This document shows positions 1 to 14,300 of a stretch of DNA of 64,000 nt, one piece after another. Position 1 is the stretch's first letter. The number at the start of each line of letters is the position of its first letter. The notes beneath the pieces were generated by a model that worked only from the letters and a program-made list of their open reading frames with translations, searched no databases and had not been told where the DNA came from. The stretch comes from Bufo bufo (taxonomy: Eukaryota > Chordata > Amphibia > Anura > Bufonidae): positions 106,242,644 through 106,306,643 of the forward strand of contig NC_053391.1 of the NCBI RefSeq assembly GCF_905171765.1, read 5' to 3'. The translations under genes were made by a program, and so were the position numbers.

Positions 1-3000
1 GTGGTGGGTGACGTGATGCCTGATTCTCTGCTATGACATGAAGACAGATTCTGTGCTGACATAAGGCCAGATTCTTTGTTACGGGACCTCTCTCCTCTGC
101 CTGGGTGCCTGGGCCTAAATGTGTGACAGTGGCCTGTTCCAGTGGTGGGTGACGTGAAGCCTGATTCTCTGCTATGACATGAAGACTGATTCTGCGCTGA
201 CATAAGGCCAGATTCTCTGTTACGGGACCTCTCTCCTCTGCCTGGGTGCCTGGGCCTAAATGTGTGACAGTGGCCTGTTCCAGTGGTGGGTGACGTGAAG
301 CCTGATTCTCTGCTATGACATGAAGACAGATTCTGTGCTGACATAAGGCCAGATTCTCTGTTACGGACCTCTCTCCTCTGCCTGGGTGCCTGGGCCTAAA
401 TGTGTGACAGTGGCCTGTTCCAGTGGTGGGTGACGTGAAGCCTGATTCTCTGCTATGACATGAAGACAGATTCTGCGCTGACATAAGGCCAGATTCTCTG
501 TTACGGGACCTCTCTCCTCTGCCTGGGTGCCTGGGCCTAAATGTGTGACAGTGGCCTGTTCCAGTGGTGGGTGACGTGATGCCTGATTCTCTGCTATGAC
601 ATGAAGACAGATTCTGCGCTGACATAAGGCCAGATTCTCTGTTACGGGACCTCTCTCCTCTGCCTGGGTGCCTGGGCCTAAATGTGTGACAGTGGCCTGT
701 TCCAGTGGTGGGTGACGTGAAGCCTGATTCTCTGCTATGACATGAATACAGATTCTGCGCTGACATAAGGCCAGATTCTCTGTTACGGGACCTCTCTCCT
801 CTGCCTGGGTGCCTGGGCCTAAATGTGTGACAGTGGCCTGTTCCAGTGGTGGGTGACGTGAAGCCTGATTCTCTGCTATGACATGAAGACAGATTCTGCG
901 CTGACATAAGGCCAGATTCTCTGTTACGGGACCTCTCTCCTCTGCCTGGGTGCCTGGGCCTAAATGTGTGACAGTGGCCTGTTCCAGTGGTGGGTGACGT
1001 GAAGCCTGATTCTCTGCTATGACATGAAGACAGATTCTGTGCTGACATAAGGCCAGATTCTCTGTTACGGGACCTCTCTCCTCTGCCTGGGTGCCTGGGC
1101 CTAAATGTGTGACAGTGGCCTGTTCCAGTGGTGGGTGACGTGATGCCTGATTCTCTGCTATGACATGAAGACAGATTCTGTGCTGACATAAGGCCAGATT
1201 CTCTGTTACAGGACCTCTCTCCTCTGTCTGGGTGCCGGGGCCTAAATGTGTGACAGTGGCCTGTTCCAGTGGTGGGTGACGTGAAGCTGATTCTCTGCTA
1301 TGACATTAAGACTGATTCTGCGCTGACATAAGGCCAGATTCTCTGTTACGGGACCTCTCTCCTCTGCCTGGGTGCCTGGGCCTAAATGTGTGACAGTGGC
1401 CTGTTCCAGTGGTGGGTGACGTGATGCCTGATTCTCTGCTATGACATGAAGACAGATTCTGCGCTGACATAAGGCCAGATTCTCTGTTACGGGACCTCTC
1501 TCCTCTGCCTGATACCTGGGCCTAAATGTGTGACAGTGGCCTGTTCCAGTGGTGGGTGACGTGATGCCTGATTCTCTGCTATGACATGAAGACAGATTCT
1601 GTGCTGACATAAGGCCAGATTCTCTGTTACGGGACCGCTCTCCTCTGTCTGGGTGCCGGGGCCTAAATGTGTGACAGTGGCCTGTTCCAGTGGTGGGTGA
1701 CGTGAAGCTTGATTCTCTGCTATGACATGAAGACTGATTATGCGCTGACATAAGGCCAGATTCTCTGTTACGGGACCTCTCTCCTCTGCCTAGGTGCCTG
1801 GGCCTAAATGTGTGACAGTGGCCTGTTCCAGTGGTGGGTGACGTGAAGCCTGATTCTCTGCTATGACATGAATACAGATTCTGCGCTGACATAAGGCCAG
1901 ATTCTCTGTTACGGGACCTCTCTCCTCTGCCTGGGTGCCTGGGCCTAAATGTGTGACAGTGGCCTGTTCCAGTGGTGGGTGACCTGAAGCCTGATTCTCT
2001 GCTATGACATTAAGACAAATTCTGTGCTGACATAAGGCCAGATTCTCTGTTACGGGACCTCTCTCCTCTGCCTGGGTGCCTGGGCCTAAATGTGTGACAG
2101 TGGCCTGTTCCAGTGGTGGGTGACGTGATGCCTGATTCTCTGCTATGACATGAAGACAGATTCTGTGCTGACATAAGGCCAGATTCTTTGTTACAGGACC
2201 TCTCTCCTCTATCTGGGTGCCGGGGCCTAAATGTGTGACAGTGGCCTGTTCCAGTGGTGGGTGACGTAAAGCTTGATTCTCTGCTATGACATGAAGACTG
2301 ATTCTGCGCTGACATAAGGCCAGATTCTCTGTTACGGGACCTCTCTCCTCTGCCTGGGTGCCTGGGCCTAAATGTGTGACAGTGGCCTGTTCCAGTGGTG
2401 GGTGACGTGATGCCTGATTCTCTGCTATGACATGAAGACAGATTCTGTGCTGACATAAGGCCAGATTCTCTGTTACAGGACCTCTCTCCTCTGTCTGGGT
2501 GCCGGGGCCTAAATGTGTGACAGTGGCCTGTTCCAGTGGTGGGTGACGTGAAGCTTGATTCTCTGCTATGACATGAAGACTGATTCTGCGCTGACATAAG
2601 GCCAGATTCTCTGTTACGGGACCTCTCTCCTCTGCCTGGGTGCCTGGGCCTAAATGTGTGACAGTGGCCTGTTCCAGTGGTGGGTGACGTGAAGCCTGAT
2701 TCTCTGCTATGACATTAAGACAAATTCTGTGCTGACATAAGGCCAGATTCTCTGTTACGGGACCTCTCTCCTCTGCCTGGGTGCCTGGGCCTAAATGTGT
2801 GACAGTGGCCTGTTCCAGTGGTGGGTGACGTGAAGCCTGATTCTCTGCTATGACATTAAGACAAATTCTGTGCTGACATAAGGCCAGATTCTCTGTTACG
2901 GGACCTCTCTCCTCTGCCTGGGTGCCTGGGCCTAAATGTGTGACAGTGGCCTGTTCCAGTTGTGGGTGACGTAAAGCTTGATTCTCTGCTATGACATGAA

Positions 3001-4869
3001 GACTGATTCTGCGCTGACATAAGGCCAGATTCTCTGTTACGGGACCTCTCTCCTCTGCCTGGGTGCCTGGGCCTAAATGTGTGACAGTGGCCTGTTCCAG
3101 TGGTGGGTGACGTGATGCCTGATTCTCTGCTATGACATGAAGACAGATTCTGTGCTGACATAAGGCCAGATTCTCTGTTACAGGACCTCTCTCCTCTGTC
3201 TGGGTGCCGGGGCCTAAATGTGTGACAGTGGCCTGTTCCAGTGGTGGGTGACCTGAAGCCTGATTCTCTGCTATGACATTAAGACAAATTCTGTGCTGAC
3301 ATAAGGCCAGATTCTCTGTTACGGGACCTCTCTCCTCTGCCTGGGTGCCTGGGCCTAAATGTGTGACAGTGGCCTGTTCCAGTGGTGGGTGACGTGATGC
3401 CTGATTCTCTGCTATGACATGAAGACAGATTCTGTGCTGACATAAGGCCAGATTCTTTGTTACAGGACCTCTCTCCTCTATCTGGGTGCCGGGGCCTAAA
3501 TGTGTGACAGTGGCCTGTTCCAGTGGTGGGTGACGTAAAGCTTGATTCTCTGCTATGACATGAAGACTGATTCTGCGCTGACATAAGGCCAGATTCTCTG
3601 TTACGGGACCTCTCTCCTCTGCCTGGGTGCCTGGGCCTAAATGTGTGACAGTGGCCTGTTCCAGTGGTGGGTGACGTGATGCCTGATTCTCTGCTATGAC
3701 ATGAAGACAGATTCTGTGCTGACATAAGGCCAGATTCTCTGTTACAGGACCTCTCTCCTCTGTCTGGGTGCCGGGGCCTAAATGTGTGACAGTGGCCTGT
3801 TCCAGTGGTGGGTGACGTGAAGCTTGATTCTCTGCTATGACATGAAGACTGATTCTGCGCTGACATAAGGCCAGATTCTCTGTTACGGGACCTCTCTCCT
3901 CTGCCTGGGTGCCTGGGCCTAAATGTGTGACAGTGGCCTGTTCCAGTGGTGGGTGACGTGATGCCTGATTCTCTGCTATGACATGAAGACAGATTCTGCG
4001 CTGACATAAGGCCAGATTCTCTGTTACGGGACCGCTCTCCTCTGTCTGGGTGCCGGGGCCTAAATGTGTGACAGTGGCCTGTTCCAGTGGTGGGTGACGT
4101 GAAGCCTGATTCTCTGCTATGACATGAATACAGATTCTGCGCTGACATAAGGCCAGATTCTCTGTTACGGGACCTCTCTCCTCTGCCTGGGTGCCTGGGC
4201 CTAAATGTGTGACAGTGGCCTGTTCCAGTGGTGGGTGACGTGAAGCCTGATTCTCTGCTATGACATGAATACAGATTCTGCGCTGACATAAGGCCAGATT
4301 CTCTGTTACGGGACCTCTCTCCTCTGCCTGGGTGCCTGGGCCTAAATGTGTGACAGTGGCCTGTTCCAGTGGTGGGTGACGTGAAGCCTGATTCTCTGCT
4401 ATGACATTAAGACAGATTCTGTGCTGACATAAGGCCAGATTCTCTGTTACGGGACCTCTCTCCTCTGCCTGGGTGCCTGGGCCTAAATGTGTGACAGTGG
4501 CCTGTTCCAGTGGTGGGTGACGTGATGCCTGATTCTCTGCTATGACATGAAGACAGATTCTGTGCTGACATAAGGCCAGATTCTCTGTTACAGGACCTCT
4601 CTCCTCTGTCTGGGTGCCGGGGCCTAAATGTGTGACAGTGGCCTGTTCCAGTGGTGGGTGACGTGAAGCTTGATTCTCTGCTATGACATGAAGACTGATT
4701 CTGCGCTGACATAAGGCCAGATTCTCTGTTACGGGACCTCTCTCCTCTGCCTGGGTGCCTGGGCCTAAATGTGTGACAGTGGCCTGTTCCAGTGGTGGGT
4801 GACGTGATGCCTGATTCTCTGCTATGACATTAAGACAGATTCTGCGCTGACATAAGACCAGATTCTCTG

Positions 4870-6261
4870 TTACGGGACCTCTCTCCTCTGCCTGATACCT
4901 GGGCCTAAATGTGTGACAGTGGCCTGTTCCAGTGGTGGGTGACGTGATGCCTGATTCTCTGCTATGACATGAAGACAGATTCTGTGCTGACATAAGGCCA
5001 GATTCTCTGTTACGGGACCGCTCTCCTCTGTCTGGGTGCCGGGGCCTAAATGTGTGACAGTGGCCTGTTCCAGTGGTGGGTGACGTGAAGCTTGATTCTC
5101 TGCTATGACATGAAGACTGATTATGCGCTGACATAAGGCCAGATTCTCTGTTACGGGACCTCTCTCCTCTGCCTGGGTGCCTGGGCCTAAATGTGTGACA
5201 GTGGCCTGTTCCAGTGGTGGGTGACGTGATGCCTGATTCTCTGCTATGACATGAATACAGATTCTGCGCTGACATAAGGCTAGATTCTCTGTTACGGGAC
5301 CTCTCTCCTCTGCCTGGGTGCCTGGGCCTAAATGTGTGACAGTGGCCTGTTCCAATGGTGGGTGACGTGAAGCCTGATTCTCTGCTATGACATTAAGACA
5401 GATTCTGTGCTGACATAAGGCCAGATTCTCTGTTACGGGACCTCTCTCCTCTGCCTGGGTGCCTGGGCCTAAATGTGTGACAGTGGCCTGTTCCAGTGGT
5501 GGGTGACGTGATGCCTGATTCTCCGCTATGACATGAAGACAGATTCTGTGCTGACATAAGGCCAGATTCTTTGTTACAGGACCTCTCTCCTCTGTCTGGG
5601 TGCCGGGGCCTAAATGTGTGACAGTGGCCTGTTCCAGTGGTGGGTGACGTGAAGCTTGATTCTCTGCTATGACATGAAGACTGATTCTGCGCTGACATAA
5701 GGCCAGATTCTCTGTTACGGGACCTCTCTCCTCTGCCTGGGTGCCTGGGCCTAAATGTGTGACAGTGGCCTGTTCCAGTGGTGGGTGACGTAATGCCTGA
5801 TTCTCTGCTATGACATGAAGACAGATTCTGTGCTGACATAAGGCCAGATTCTCTGTTACAGGACCTCTCTCCTCTGCCTGGGTGCCGGGGCCTAAATGTG
5901 TGACAGTGGCCTGTTCCAGTGGTGGGTGACGTGAAGCTTGATTCTCTGCTATGACATGAAGACTGATTCTGCGCTGACATAAGGCCAGATTCTCTGTTAC
6001 GGGACCTCTCTCCTCTGCCTGGGTGCCTGGGCCTAAATGTGTGACAGTGGCCTGTTCCAGTGGTGGGTGACGTGATGCCTGATTCTCTGCTATGACATGA
6101 AGACAGATTCTGTGCTGACATAAGGCCAGATTCTCTGTTACGGGACCTCTCTCCTCTGCCTGATACCTGGGCCTAAATGTGTGACAGTGGCCTGTTCCAG
6201 TGGTGGCTGACGTGAAGCCTGATTCTCTGCTATGACATGAAGACAGATTCTGCGCTGACAT
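4870..6261. repeat. Satellite block duplicated 3,099 bp downstream (copy 1)
   Basis: This run of about ten units, including its short CTGATACCTGGG variants and rare variants such as TCTCCGCTATG, recurs at 7969-9360. The two 463-codon minus-strand translations differ at one residue (Y versus H). The offset of 3,099 bp equals 22 units minus three single-base deletions, which points to block copying rather than unit-by-unit drift. Confidence 0.85.
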
Positions 6262-7968
6262 AAGGCCAGATTCTCTGTTACGGGACCTCTCTCCTCTGCC
6301 TGATACCTGGGCCTAAATGTGTGACAGTGGCCTGTTCCAGTGGTGGCTGACGTGAAGCCTGATTCTCTGCTATGACATGAAGACAGATTCTGCGCTGACA
6401 TAAGGCCAGATTCTCTGTTACGGGACTGCTCTCCTCTGTCTGGGTGTCGGGGCCTAAATGTGTGACAGTGGCCTGTTCCAGTGGTGGGTGACGTGAAGCC
6501 TGATTCTCTGCTATGACATGAATACAGATTCTGCGCTGACATAAGGCCAGATTCTCTGTTACGGGACCTCTCTCCTCTGCCTAGGTGCCTGGGCCTAAAT
6601 GTGTGACAGTGGCCTGTTCCAGTGGTGGGTGACGTGAAGCCTGATTCTCTGCTATGACATGAATACAGATTCTGCGCTGACATAAGGCCAGATTCTCTGT
6701 TACGGGACCTCTCTCCTCTGCCTGGGTGCCTGGGCCTAAATGTGTGACAGTGGCCTGTTCCAGTGGTGGGTGACCTGAAGCCTGATTCTCTGCTATGACA
6801 TTAAGACAAATTCTGTGCTGACATAAGGCCAGATTCTCTGTTACGGGACCTCTCTCCTCTGCCTGGGTGCCTGGGCCTAAATGTGTGACAGTGGCCTGTT
6901 CCAGTGGTGGGTGACGTGATGCCTGATTCTCTGCTATGACATGAAGACAGATTCTGTGCTGACATAAGGCCAGATTCTTTGTTACAGGACCTCTCTCCTC
7001 TATCTGGGTGCCGGGGCCTAAATGTGTGACAGTGGCCTGTTCCAGTGGTGGGTGACGTAAAGCTTGAGTCTCTGCTATGACATGAAGACTGATTCTGCGC
7101 TGACATAAGGCCAGATTCTCTGTTACGGGACCTCTCTCCTCTGCCTGGGTGCCTGGGCCTAAATGTGTGACAGTGGCCTGTTCCAGTGGTGGGTGACGTG
7201 ATGCCTGATTCTCTGCTATGACATGAAGACAGATTCTGTGCTGACATAAGGCCAGATTCTCTGTTACAGGACCTCTCTCCTCTGTCTGGGTGCCGGGGCC
7301 TAAATGTGTGACAGTGGCCTGTTCCAGTGGTGGGTGACGTGAAGCTTGATTCTCTGCTATGACATGAAGACTGATTCTGCGCTGACATAAGGCCAGATTC
7401 TCTGTTACGGGACCTCTCTCCTCTGCCTGGGTGCCTGGGCCTAAATGTGTGACAGTGGCCTGTTCCAGTGGTGGGTGACGTGAAGCCTGATTCTCTGCTA
7501 TGACATTAAGACAAATTCTGTGCTGACATAAGGCCAGATTCTCTGTTACGGGACCTCTCTCCTCTGCCTGGGTGCCTGGGCCTAAATGTGTGACAGTGGC
7601 CTGTTCCAGTGGTGGGTGACGTGAAGCCTGATTCTCTGCTATGACATTAAGACAAATTCTGTGCTGACATAAGGCCAGATTCTCTGTTACGGGACCTCTC
7701 TCCTCTGCCTGGGTGCCTGGGCCTAAATGTGTGACAGTGGCCTGTTCCAGTGGTGGGTGACGTGAAGCTTGATTCTCTGCTATGACATGAAGACTGATTC
7801 TGCGCTGACATAAGGCCAGATTCTCTGTTACGGGACCTCTCTCCTCTGCCTGGGTGCCTGGGCCTAAATGTGTGACAGTGGCCTGTTCCAGTGGTGGGTG
7901 ACGTGATGCCTGATTCTCTGCTATGACATTAAGACAGATTCTGCGCTGACATAAGACCAGATTCTCTG

Positions 7969-9360
7969 TTACGGGACCTCTCTCCTCTGCCTGATACCTG
8001 GGCCTAAATGTGTGACAGTGGCCTGTTCCAGTGGTGGGTGACGTGATGCCTGATTCTCTGCTATGACATGAAGACAGATTCTGTGCTGACATAAGGCCAG
8101 ATTCTCTGTTACGGGACCGCTCTCCTCTGTCTGGGTGCCGGGGCCTAAATGTGTGACAGTGGCCTGTTCCAGTGGTGGGTGACGTGAAGCTTGATTCTCT
8201 GCTATGACATGAAGACTGATTATGCGCTGACATAAGGCCAGATTCTCTGTTACGGGACCTCTCTCCTCTGCCTGGGTGCCTGGGCCTAAATGTGTGACAG
8301 TGGCCTGTTCCAGTGGTGGGTGACGTGATGCCTGATTCTCTGCTATGACATGAATACAGATTCTGCGCTGACATAAGGCTAGATTCTCTGTTACGGGACC
8401 TCTCTCCTCTGCCTGGGTGCCTGGGCCTAAATGTGTGACAGTGGCCTGTTCCAGTGGTGGGTGACGTGAAGCCTGATTCTCTGCTATGACATTAAGACAG
8501 ATTCTGTGCTGACATAAGGCCAGATTCTCTGTTACGGGACCTCTCTCCTCTGCCTGGGTGCCTGGGCCTAAATGTGTGACAGTGGCCTGTTCCAGTGGTG
8601 GGTGACGTGATGCCTGATTCTCCGCTATGACATGAAGACAGATTCTGTGCTGACATAAGGCCAGATTCTTTGTTACAGGACCTCTCTCCTCTGTCTGGGT
8701 GCCGGGGCCTAAATGTGTGACAGTGGCCTGTTCCAGTGGTGGGTGACGTGAAGCTTGATTCTCTGCTATGACATGAAGACTGATTCTGCGCTGACATAAG
8801 GCCAGATTCTCTGTTACGGGACCTCTCTCCTCTGCCTGGGTGCCTGGGCCTAAATGTGTGACAGTGGCCTGTTCCAGTGGTGGGTGACGTAATGCCTGAT
8901 TCTCTGCTATGACATGAAGACAGATTCTGTGCTGACATAAGGCCAGATTCTCTGTTACAGGACCTCTCTCCTCTGCCTGGGTGCCGGGGCCTAAATGTGT
9001 GACAGTGGCCTGTTCCAGTGGTGGGTGACGTGAAGCTTGATTCTCTGCTATGACATGAAGACTGATTCTGCGCTGACATAAGGCCAGATTCTCTGTTACG
9101 GGACCTCTCTCCTCTGCCTGGGTGCCTGGGCCTAAATGTGTGACAGTGGCCTGTTCCAGTGGTGGGTGACGTGATGCCTGATTCTCTGCTATGACATGAA
9201 GACAGATTCTGTGCTGACATAAGGCCAGATTCTCTGTTACGGGACCTCTCTCCTCTGCCTGATGCCTGGGCCTAAATGTGTGACAGTGGCCTGTTCCAGT
9301 GGTGGCTGACGTGAAGCCTGATTCTCTGCTATGACATGAAGACAGATTCTGCGCTGACAT
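7969..9360. repeat. Satellite block duplicated 3,099 bp upstream (copy 2)
   Basis: Partner of 4870-6261. The stretch just before it (about 6.58-7.7 kb) instead matches 1.79-2.9 kb at an offset of 4,791 bp (34 units minus 3). The 6.6-9.4 kb zone is therefore a mosaic of two copied blocks. Confidence 0.83.
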
Positions 9361-11339
9361 AAGGCCAGATTCTCTGTTACGGGACCTCTCTCCTCTGCCT
9401 GGTGCCTGGGCCTAAATGTGTGACAGTGGCCTGTTCCAGTGGTGGGTGACGTGAAGCCTGATTCTCTGCTATGACATGAAGACAGATTCTGCGCTGACAT
9501 AAGGCCAGATTCTCTGTTACGGGACCGCTCTCCTCTGTCTGGGTGCCGGGGCCTAAATGTGTGACAGTGGCCTGTTCCAGTGGTGGGTGACGTGAAGCCT
9601 GATTCTCTGCTATGACATGAATACAGATTCTGCGCTGACATAAGGCCAGATTCTCTGTTACGGGACCTCTCTCCTCTGCCTGGGTGCCTGGGCCTAAATG
9701 TGTGACAGTGGCCTGTTCCAGTGGTGGGTGACGTGAAGCCTGATTCTCTGCTATGACATGAAGACAGATTCTGCGCTGACATAAGGCCAGATTCTCTGTT
9801 ACGGGACCTCTCTCCTCTGCCTGGGTGCCTGGGCCTAAATGTGTGACAGTGGCCTGTTCCAGTGGTGGGTGACCTGAAGCCTGATTCTCTGCTATGACAT
9901 TAAGACAGATTCTGTGCTGACATAAGGCCAGATTCTCTGTTACGGGACCTCTCTCCTCTGCCTGGGTGCCTGGGCCTAAATGTGTGACAGTGGCCTGTTC
10001 CAGTGGTGGGTGACGTGATGCCTGATTCTCTGCTATGACATGAAGACAGATTCTGTGCTGACATAAGGCCAGATTCTTTGTTACAGGACCTCTCTCCTCT
10101 ATCTGGGTGCCGGGGCCTAAATGTGTGACAGTGGCCTGTTCCAGTGGTGGGTGACGTAAAGCTTGATTCTCTGCTATGACATGAAGACTGATTCTGCGCT
10201 GACATAAGGCCAGATTCTCTGTTACGGGACCTCTCTCCTCTGCCTGGGTGCCTGGGCCTAAATGTGTGACAGTGGCCTGTTCCAGTGGTGGGTGACGTGA
10301 TGCCTGATTCTCTGCTATGACATGAAGACAGATTCTGTGCTGACATAAGGCCAGATTCTCTGTTACAGGACCTCTCTCCTCTGTCTGGGTGCCGGGGCCT
10401 AAATGTGTGACAGTGGCCTGTTCCAGTGGTGGGTGACGTGAAGCTTGATTCTCTGCTATGACATGAAGACTGATTCTGCGCTGACATAAGGCCAGATTCT
10501 CTGTTACGGGACCTCTCTCCTCTGCCTGGGTGCCTGGGCCTAAATGTGTGACAGTGGCCTGTTCCAGTGGTGGGTGACGTGAAGCCTGATTCTCTGCTAT
10601 GACATGAAGACAGATTCTGTGCTGACATAAGGCCAGATTCTCTGTTACGGGACCTCTCTCCTCTGCCTGGGTGCCTGGGCCTAAATGTGTGACAGTGGCC
10701 TGTTCCAGTGGTGGGTGACGTGAAGCCTGATTCTCTGCTATGACATTAAGACAGATTCTGTGCTGACATAAGGCCAGATTCTCTGTTACGGGACCTCTCT
10801 CCTCTGCCTGGGTGCCTGGGCCTAAATGTGTGACAGTGGCCTGTTCCAGTGGTGGGTGACGTGAAGCTTGATTCTCTGCTATGACATGAAGACTGATTCT
10901 GCGCTGACATAAGGCCAGATTCTCTGTTACGGGACCTCTCTCCTCTGCCTGGGTGCCTGGGCCTAAATGTGTGACAGTGGCCTGTTCCAGTGGTGGGTGA
11001 CGTGATGCCTGATTCTCTGCTATGACATGAAGACAGATTCTGTGCTGACATAAGGCCAGATTCTCTGTTACAGGACCTCTCTCCTCTGTCTGGGTGCCGG
11101 GGCCTAAATGTGTGACAGTGGCCTGTTCCAGTGGTGGGTGACCTGAAGCCTGATTCTCTGCTATGACATTAAGACAATTCTGTGCTGACATAAGGCCAGA
11201 TTCTCTGTTACGGGACCCTCTCCTCCGCCTGGGCCTAAATGTGTGACAGTGGCCTGTTCCAGTGGTGGGTGACGTGATGCCTGATTCTCTGCTATGACAT
11301 GAAGACAGATTCTGTGCTGACATAAGGCCAGATTCTCTG

Positions 11340-14300
11340 TTACAGGACCTCTCTCCTCTGTCCTGGGTGCCGGGGCCTAAATGTGTGACAGTGGCCTGTT
11401 CCAGTGGTGGGTGACGTGAAGCTTGATTCTCTGCTATGACATGAAGACTGATTCTGCGCTGACATAAGGCCAGATTCTCTGTTACGGGACCTCTCTCCTC
11501 TGCCTGGGTGCCTGGGCCTAAATGTGTGACAGTGGCCTGTTCCAGTGGTGGGTGACGTGATGCCTGATTCTCTGCTATGACATGAAGACAGATTCTGCGC
11601 TGACATAAGGCCAGATTCTCTGTTACAGGACCTCTCTCCTCTGTCTGGGTGCCGGGGCCTAAATGTGTGACAGTGGCCTGTTCCAGTGGTGGGTGACGTG
11701 AAGCCTGATTCTCTGCTATGACATGAAGACAGATTCTGCGCTGACATAAGGCCAGATTCTCTGTTACGGGACCTCTCTCCTCTGCCTGGGTGCCTGGGCC
11801 TAAATGTGTGACAGTGGCCTGTTCCAGTGGTGGGTGACGTGAAGCCTGATTCTCTGCTATGACATGAAGACAGATTCTGCGCTGACATAAGGCCAGATTC
11901 TCTGTTACGGGACCTCTCTCCTCTGCCTGGGTGCCTGGGCCTAAATGTGTGACAGTGGCCTGTTCCAGTGGTGGGTGACGTGAAGCCTGATTCTCTGCTA
12001 TGACATGAAGACAGATTCTGCGCTGACATAAGGCCAGATTCTCTGTTACGGGACCTCTCTCCTCTGCCTGGGTGCCTGGGCCTAAATGTGTGACAGTGGC
12101 CTGTTCCAGTGGTGGGTGACGTGATGCCTGATTCTCTGCTATGACATGAAGACAGATTCTGTGCTGACATAAGGCCAGATTCTCTGTTACGGGACCTCTC
12201 TCCTCTGCCTGGGTGCCTGGGCCTAAATGTGTGACAGTGGCCTGTTCCAGTGGTGGGTGACGTGAAGCCTGATTCTCTGCTATGACATGAAGACAGATTC
12301 TGCGCTGACATAAGGCCAGATTCTCTGTTACGCGACCTCTCTCCTCTGCCTGGGTGCCTGGGCCTAAATGTGTGACAGTGGCCTGTTCCAGTGGTGGGTG
12401 ACGTGAAGCCTGATTCTCTGCTATGACATGAAGACAGATTCTGTGCTGACATAAGGCCAGATTCTCTGTTACGGGACCTCTCTCCTCTGCCTGGGTGCCT
12501 GGGCCTAAATGTGTGACAGTGGCCTGTTCCAGTGGTGGGTGACGTGAAGCCTGATTCTCTGCTATGACATGAAGACAGATTCTGCGCTGACATAAGGCCA
12601 GATTCTCTGTTACGGGACCTCTCTCCTCTGCCTGGGTGCCTGGGCCTAAATGTGTGACAGTGGCCTGTTCCAGTGGTGGGTGACGTGAAGCCTGATTCTC
12701 TGCTATGACATGAAGACAGATTCTGTGCTGACATAAGGCCAGATTCTCTGTTACGGGACCTCTCTCCTCTGCCTGGGTGCCTGGGCCTAAATGTGTGACA
12801 GTGGCCTGTTCCAGTGGTGGGTGACGTGAAGCCTGATTCTCTGCTATGACATGAAGACAGATTCTGTGCTGACATAAGGCCAGATTCTCTGTTACGGGAC
12901 CCCTCTCCTCTGCCTGGGTGCCTGGGCCTAAATGTGTGACAGTGGCCTGTTCCAGTGGTGGGTGACGTGAAGCCTGATTCTCTGCTATGACATGAATACA
13001 GATTCTGCGCTGACATAAGGCCAGATTCTCTGTTACGGGACCTCTCTCCTCTGCCTGGGTGCCTGGGCCTAAATGTGTGACAGTGGCCTGTTCCAGTGGT
13101 GGGTGACGTGAAGCCTGATTCTCTGCTATGACATGAAGACAGATTCTGCGCTGACATAAGGCCAGATTCTCTGTTACGGGACCTCTCTCCTCTGCCTGGG
13201 TGCCTGGGCCTAAATGTGTGACAGTGGCCTGTTCCAGTGGTGGGTGACGTGATGCCTGATTCTCTGCTATGACATGAAGACAGATTCTGTGCTGACATAA
13301 GGCCAGATTCTCTGTTACGGGACCTCTCTCCTCTGCCTGGGTGCCTGGGCCTAAATGTGTGACAGTGGCCTGTTCCAGTGGTGGGTGACGTGAAGCCTGA
13401 TTCTCTGCTATGACATGAATACAGATTCTGCGCTGACATAAGGCCAGATTCTCTGTTACGGGACCTCTCTCCTCTGCCTGGGTGCCTGGGCCTAAATGTG
13501 TGACAGTGGCCTGTTCCAGTGGTGGGTGACGTGAAGCCTGATTCTCTGCTATGACATGAAGACAGATTCTGCGCTGACATAAGGCCAGATTCTCTGTTAC
13601 GGGACCTCTCTCCTCTGTCTGGGTGCCTGGGCCTAAATGTGTGACAGTGGCCTGTTCCAGTGGTGGGTGACGTGAAGCCTGATTCTCTGCTATGACATGA
13701 AGACAGATTCTGCGCTGACATAAGGCCAGATTCTCTGTTACGGGACCTCTCTCCTCTGCCTGGGTGCCTGGGCCTAAATGTGTGACAGTGGCCTGTTCCA
13801 GTGGTGGGTGACGTGAAGCCTGATTCTCTGCTATGACATGAAGACAGATTCTGCGCTGACATAAGGCCAGATTCTCTGTTACGGGACCTCTCTCCTCTGC
13901 CTGGGTGCCTGGGCCTAAATGTGTGACAGTGGCCTGTTCCAGTGGTGGGTGACGTGAAGCCTGATTCTCTGCTATGACATGAAGACAGATTCTGTGCTGA
14001 CATAAGGCCAGATTCTCTGTTACGGGACCTCTCTCCTCTGCCTGGGTGCCTGGGCCTAAATGTGTGACAGTGGCCTGTTCCAGTGGTGGGTGACGTGAAG
14101 CCTGATTCTCTGCTATGACATGAAGACAGATTCTGCGCTGACATAAGGCCAGATTCTCTGTTACGGGACCTCTCTCCTCTGCCTGGGTGCCTGGGCCTAA
14201 ATGTGTGACAGTGGCCTGTTCCAGTGGTGGGTGACGTGAAGCCTGATTCTCTGCTATGACATGAAGACAGATTCTGTGCTGACATAAGGCCAGATTCTCT

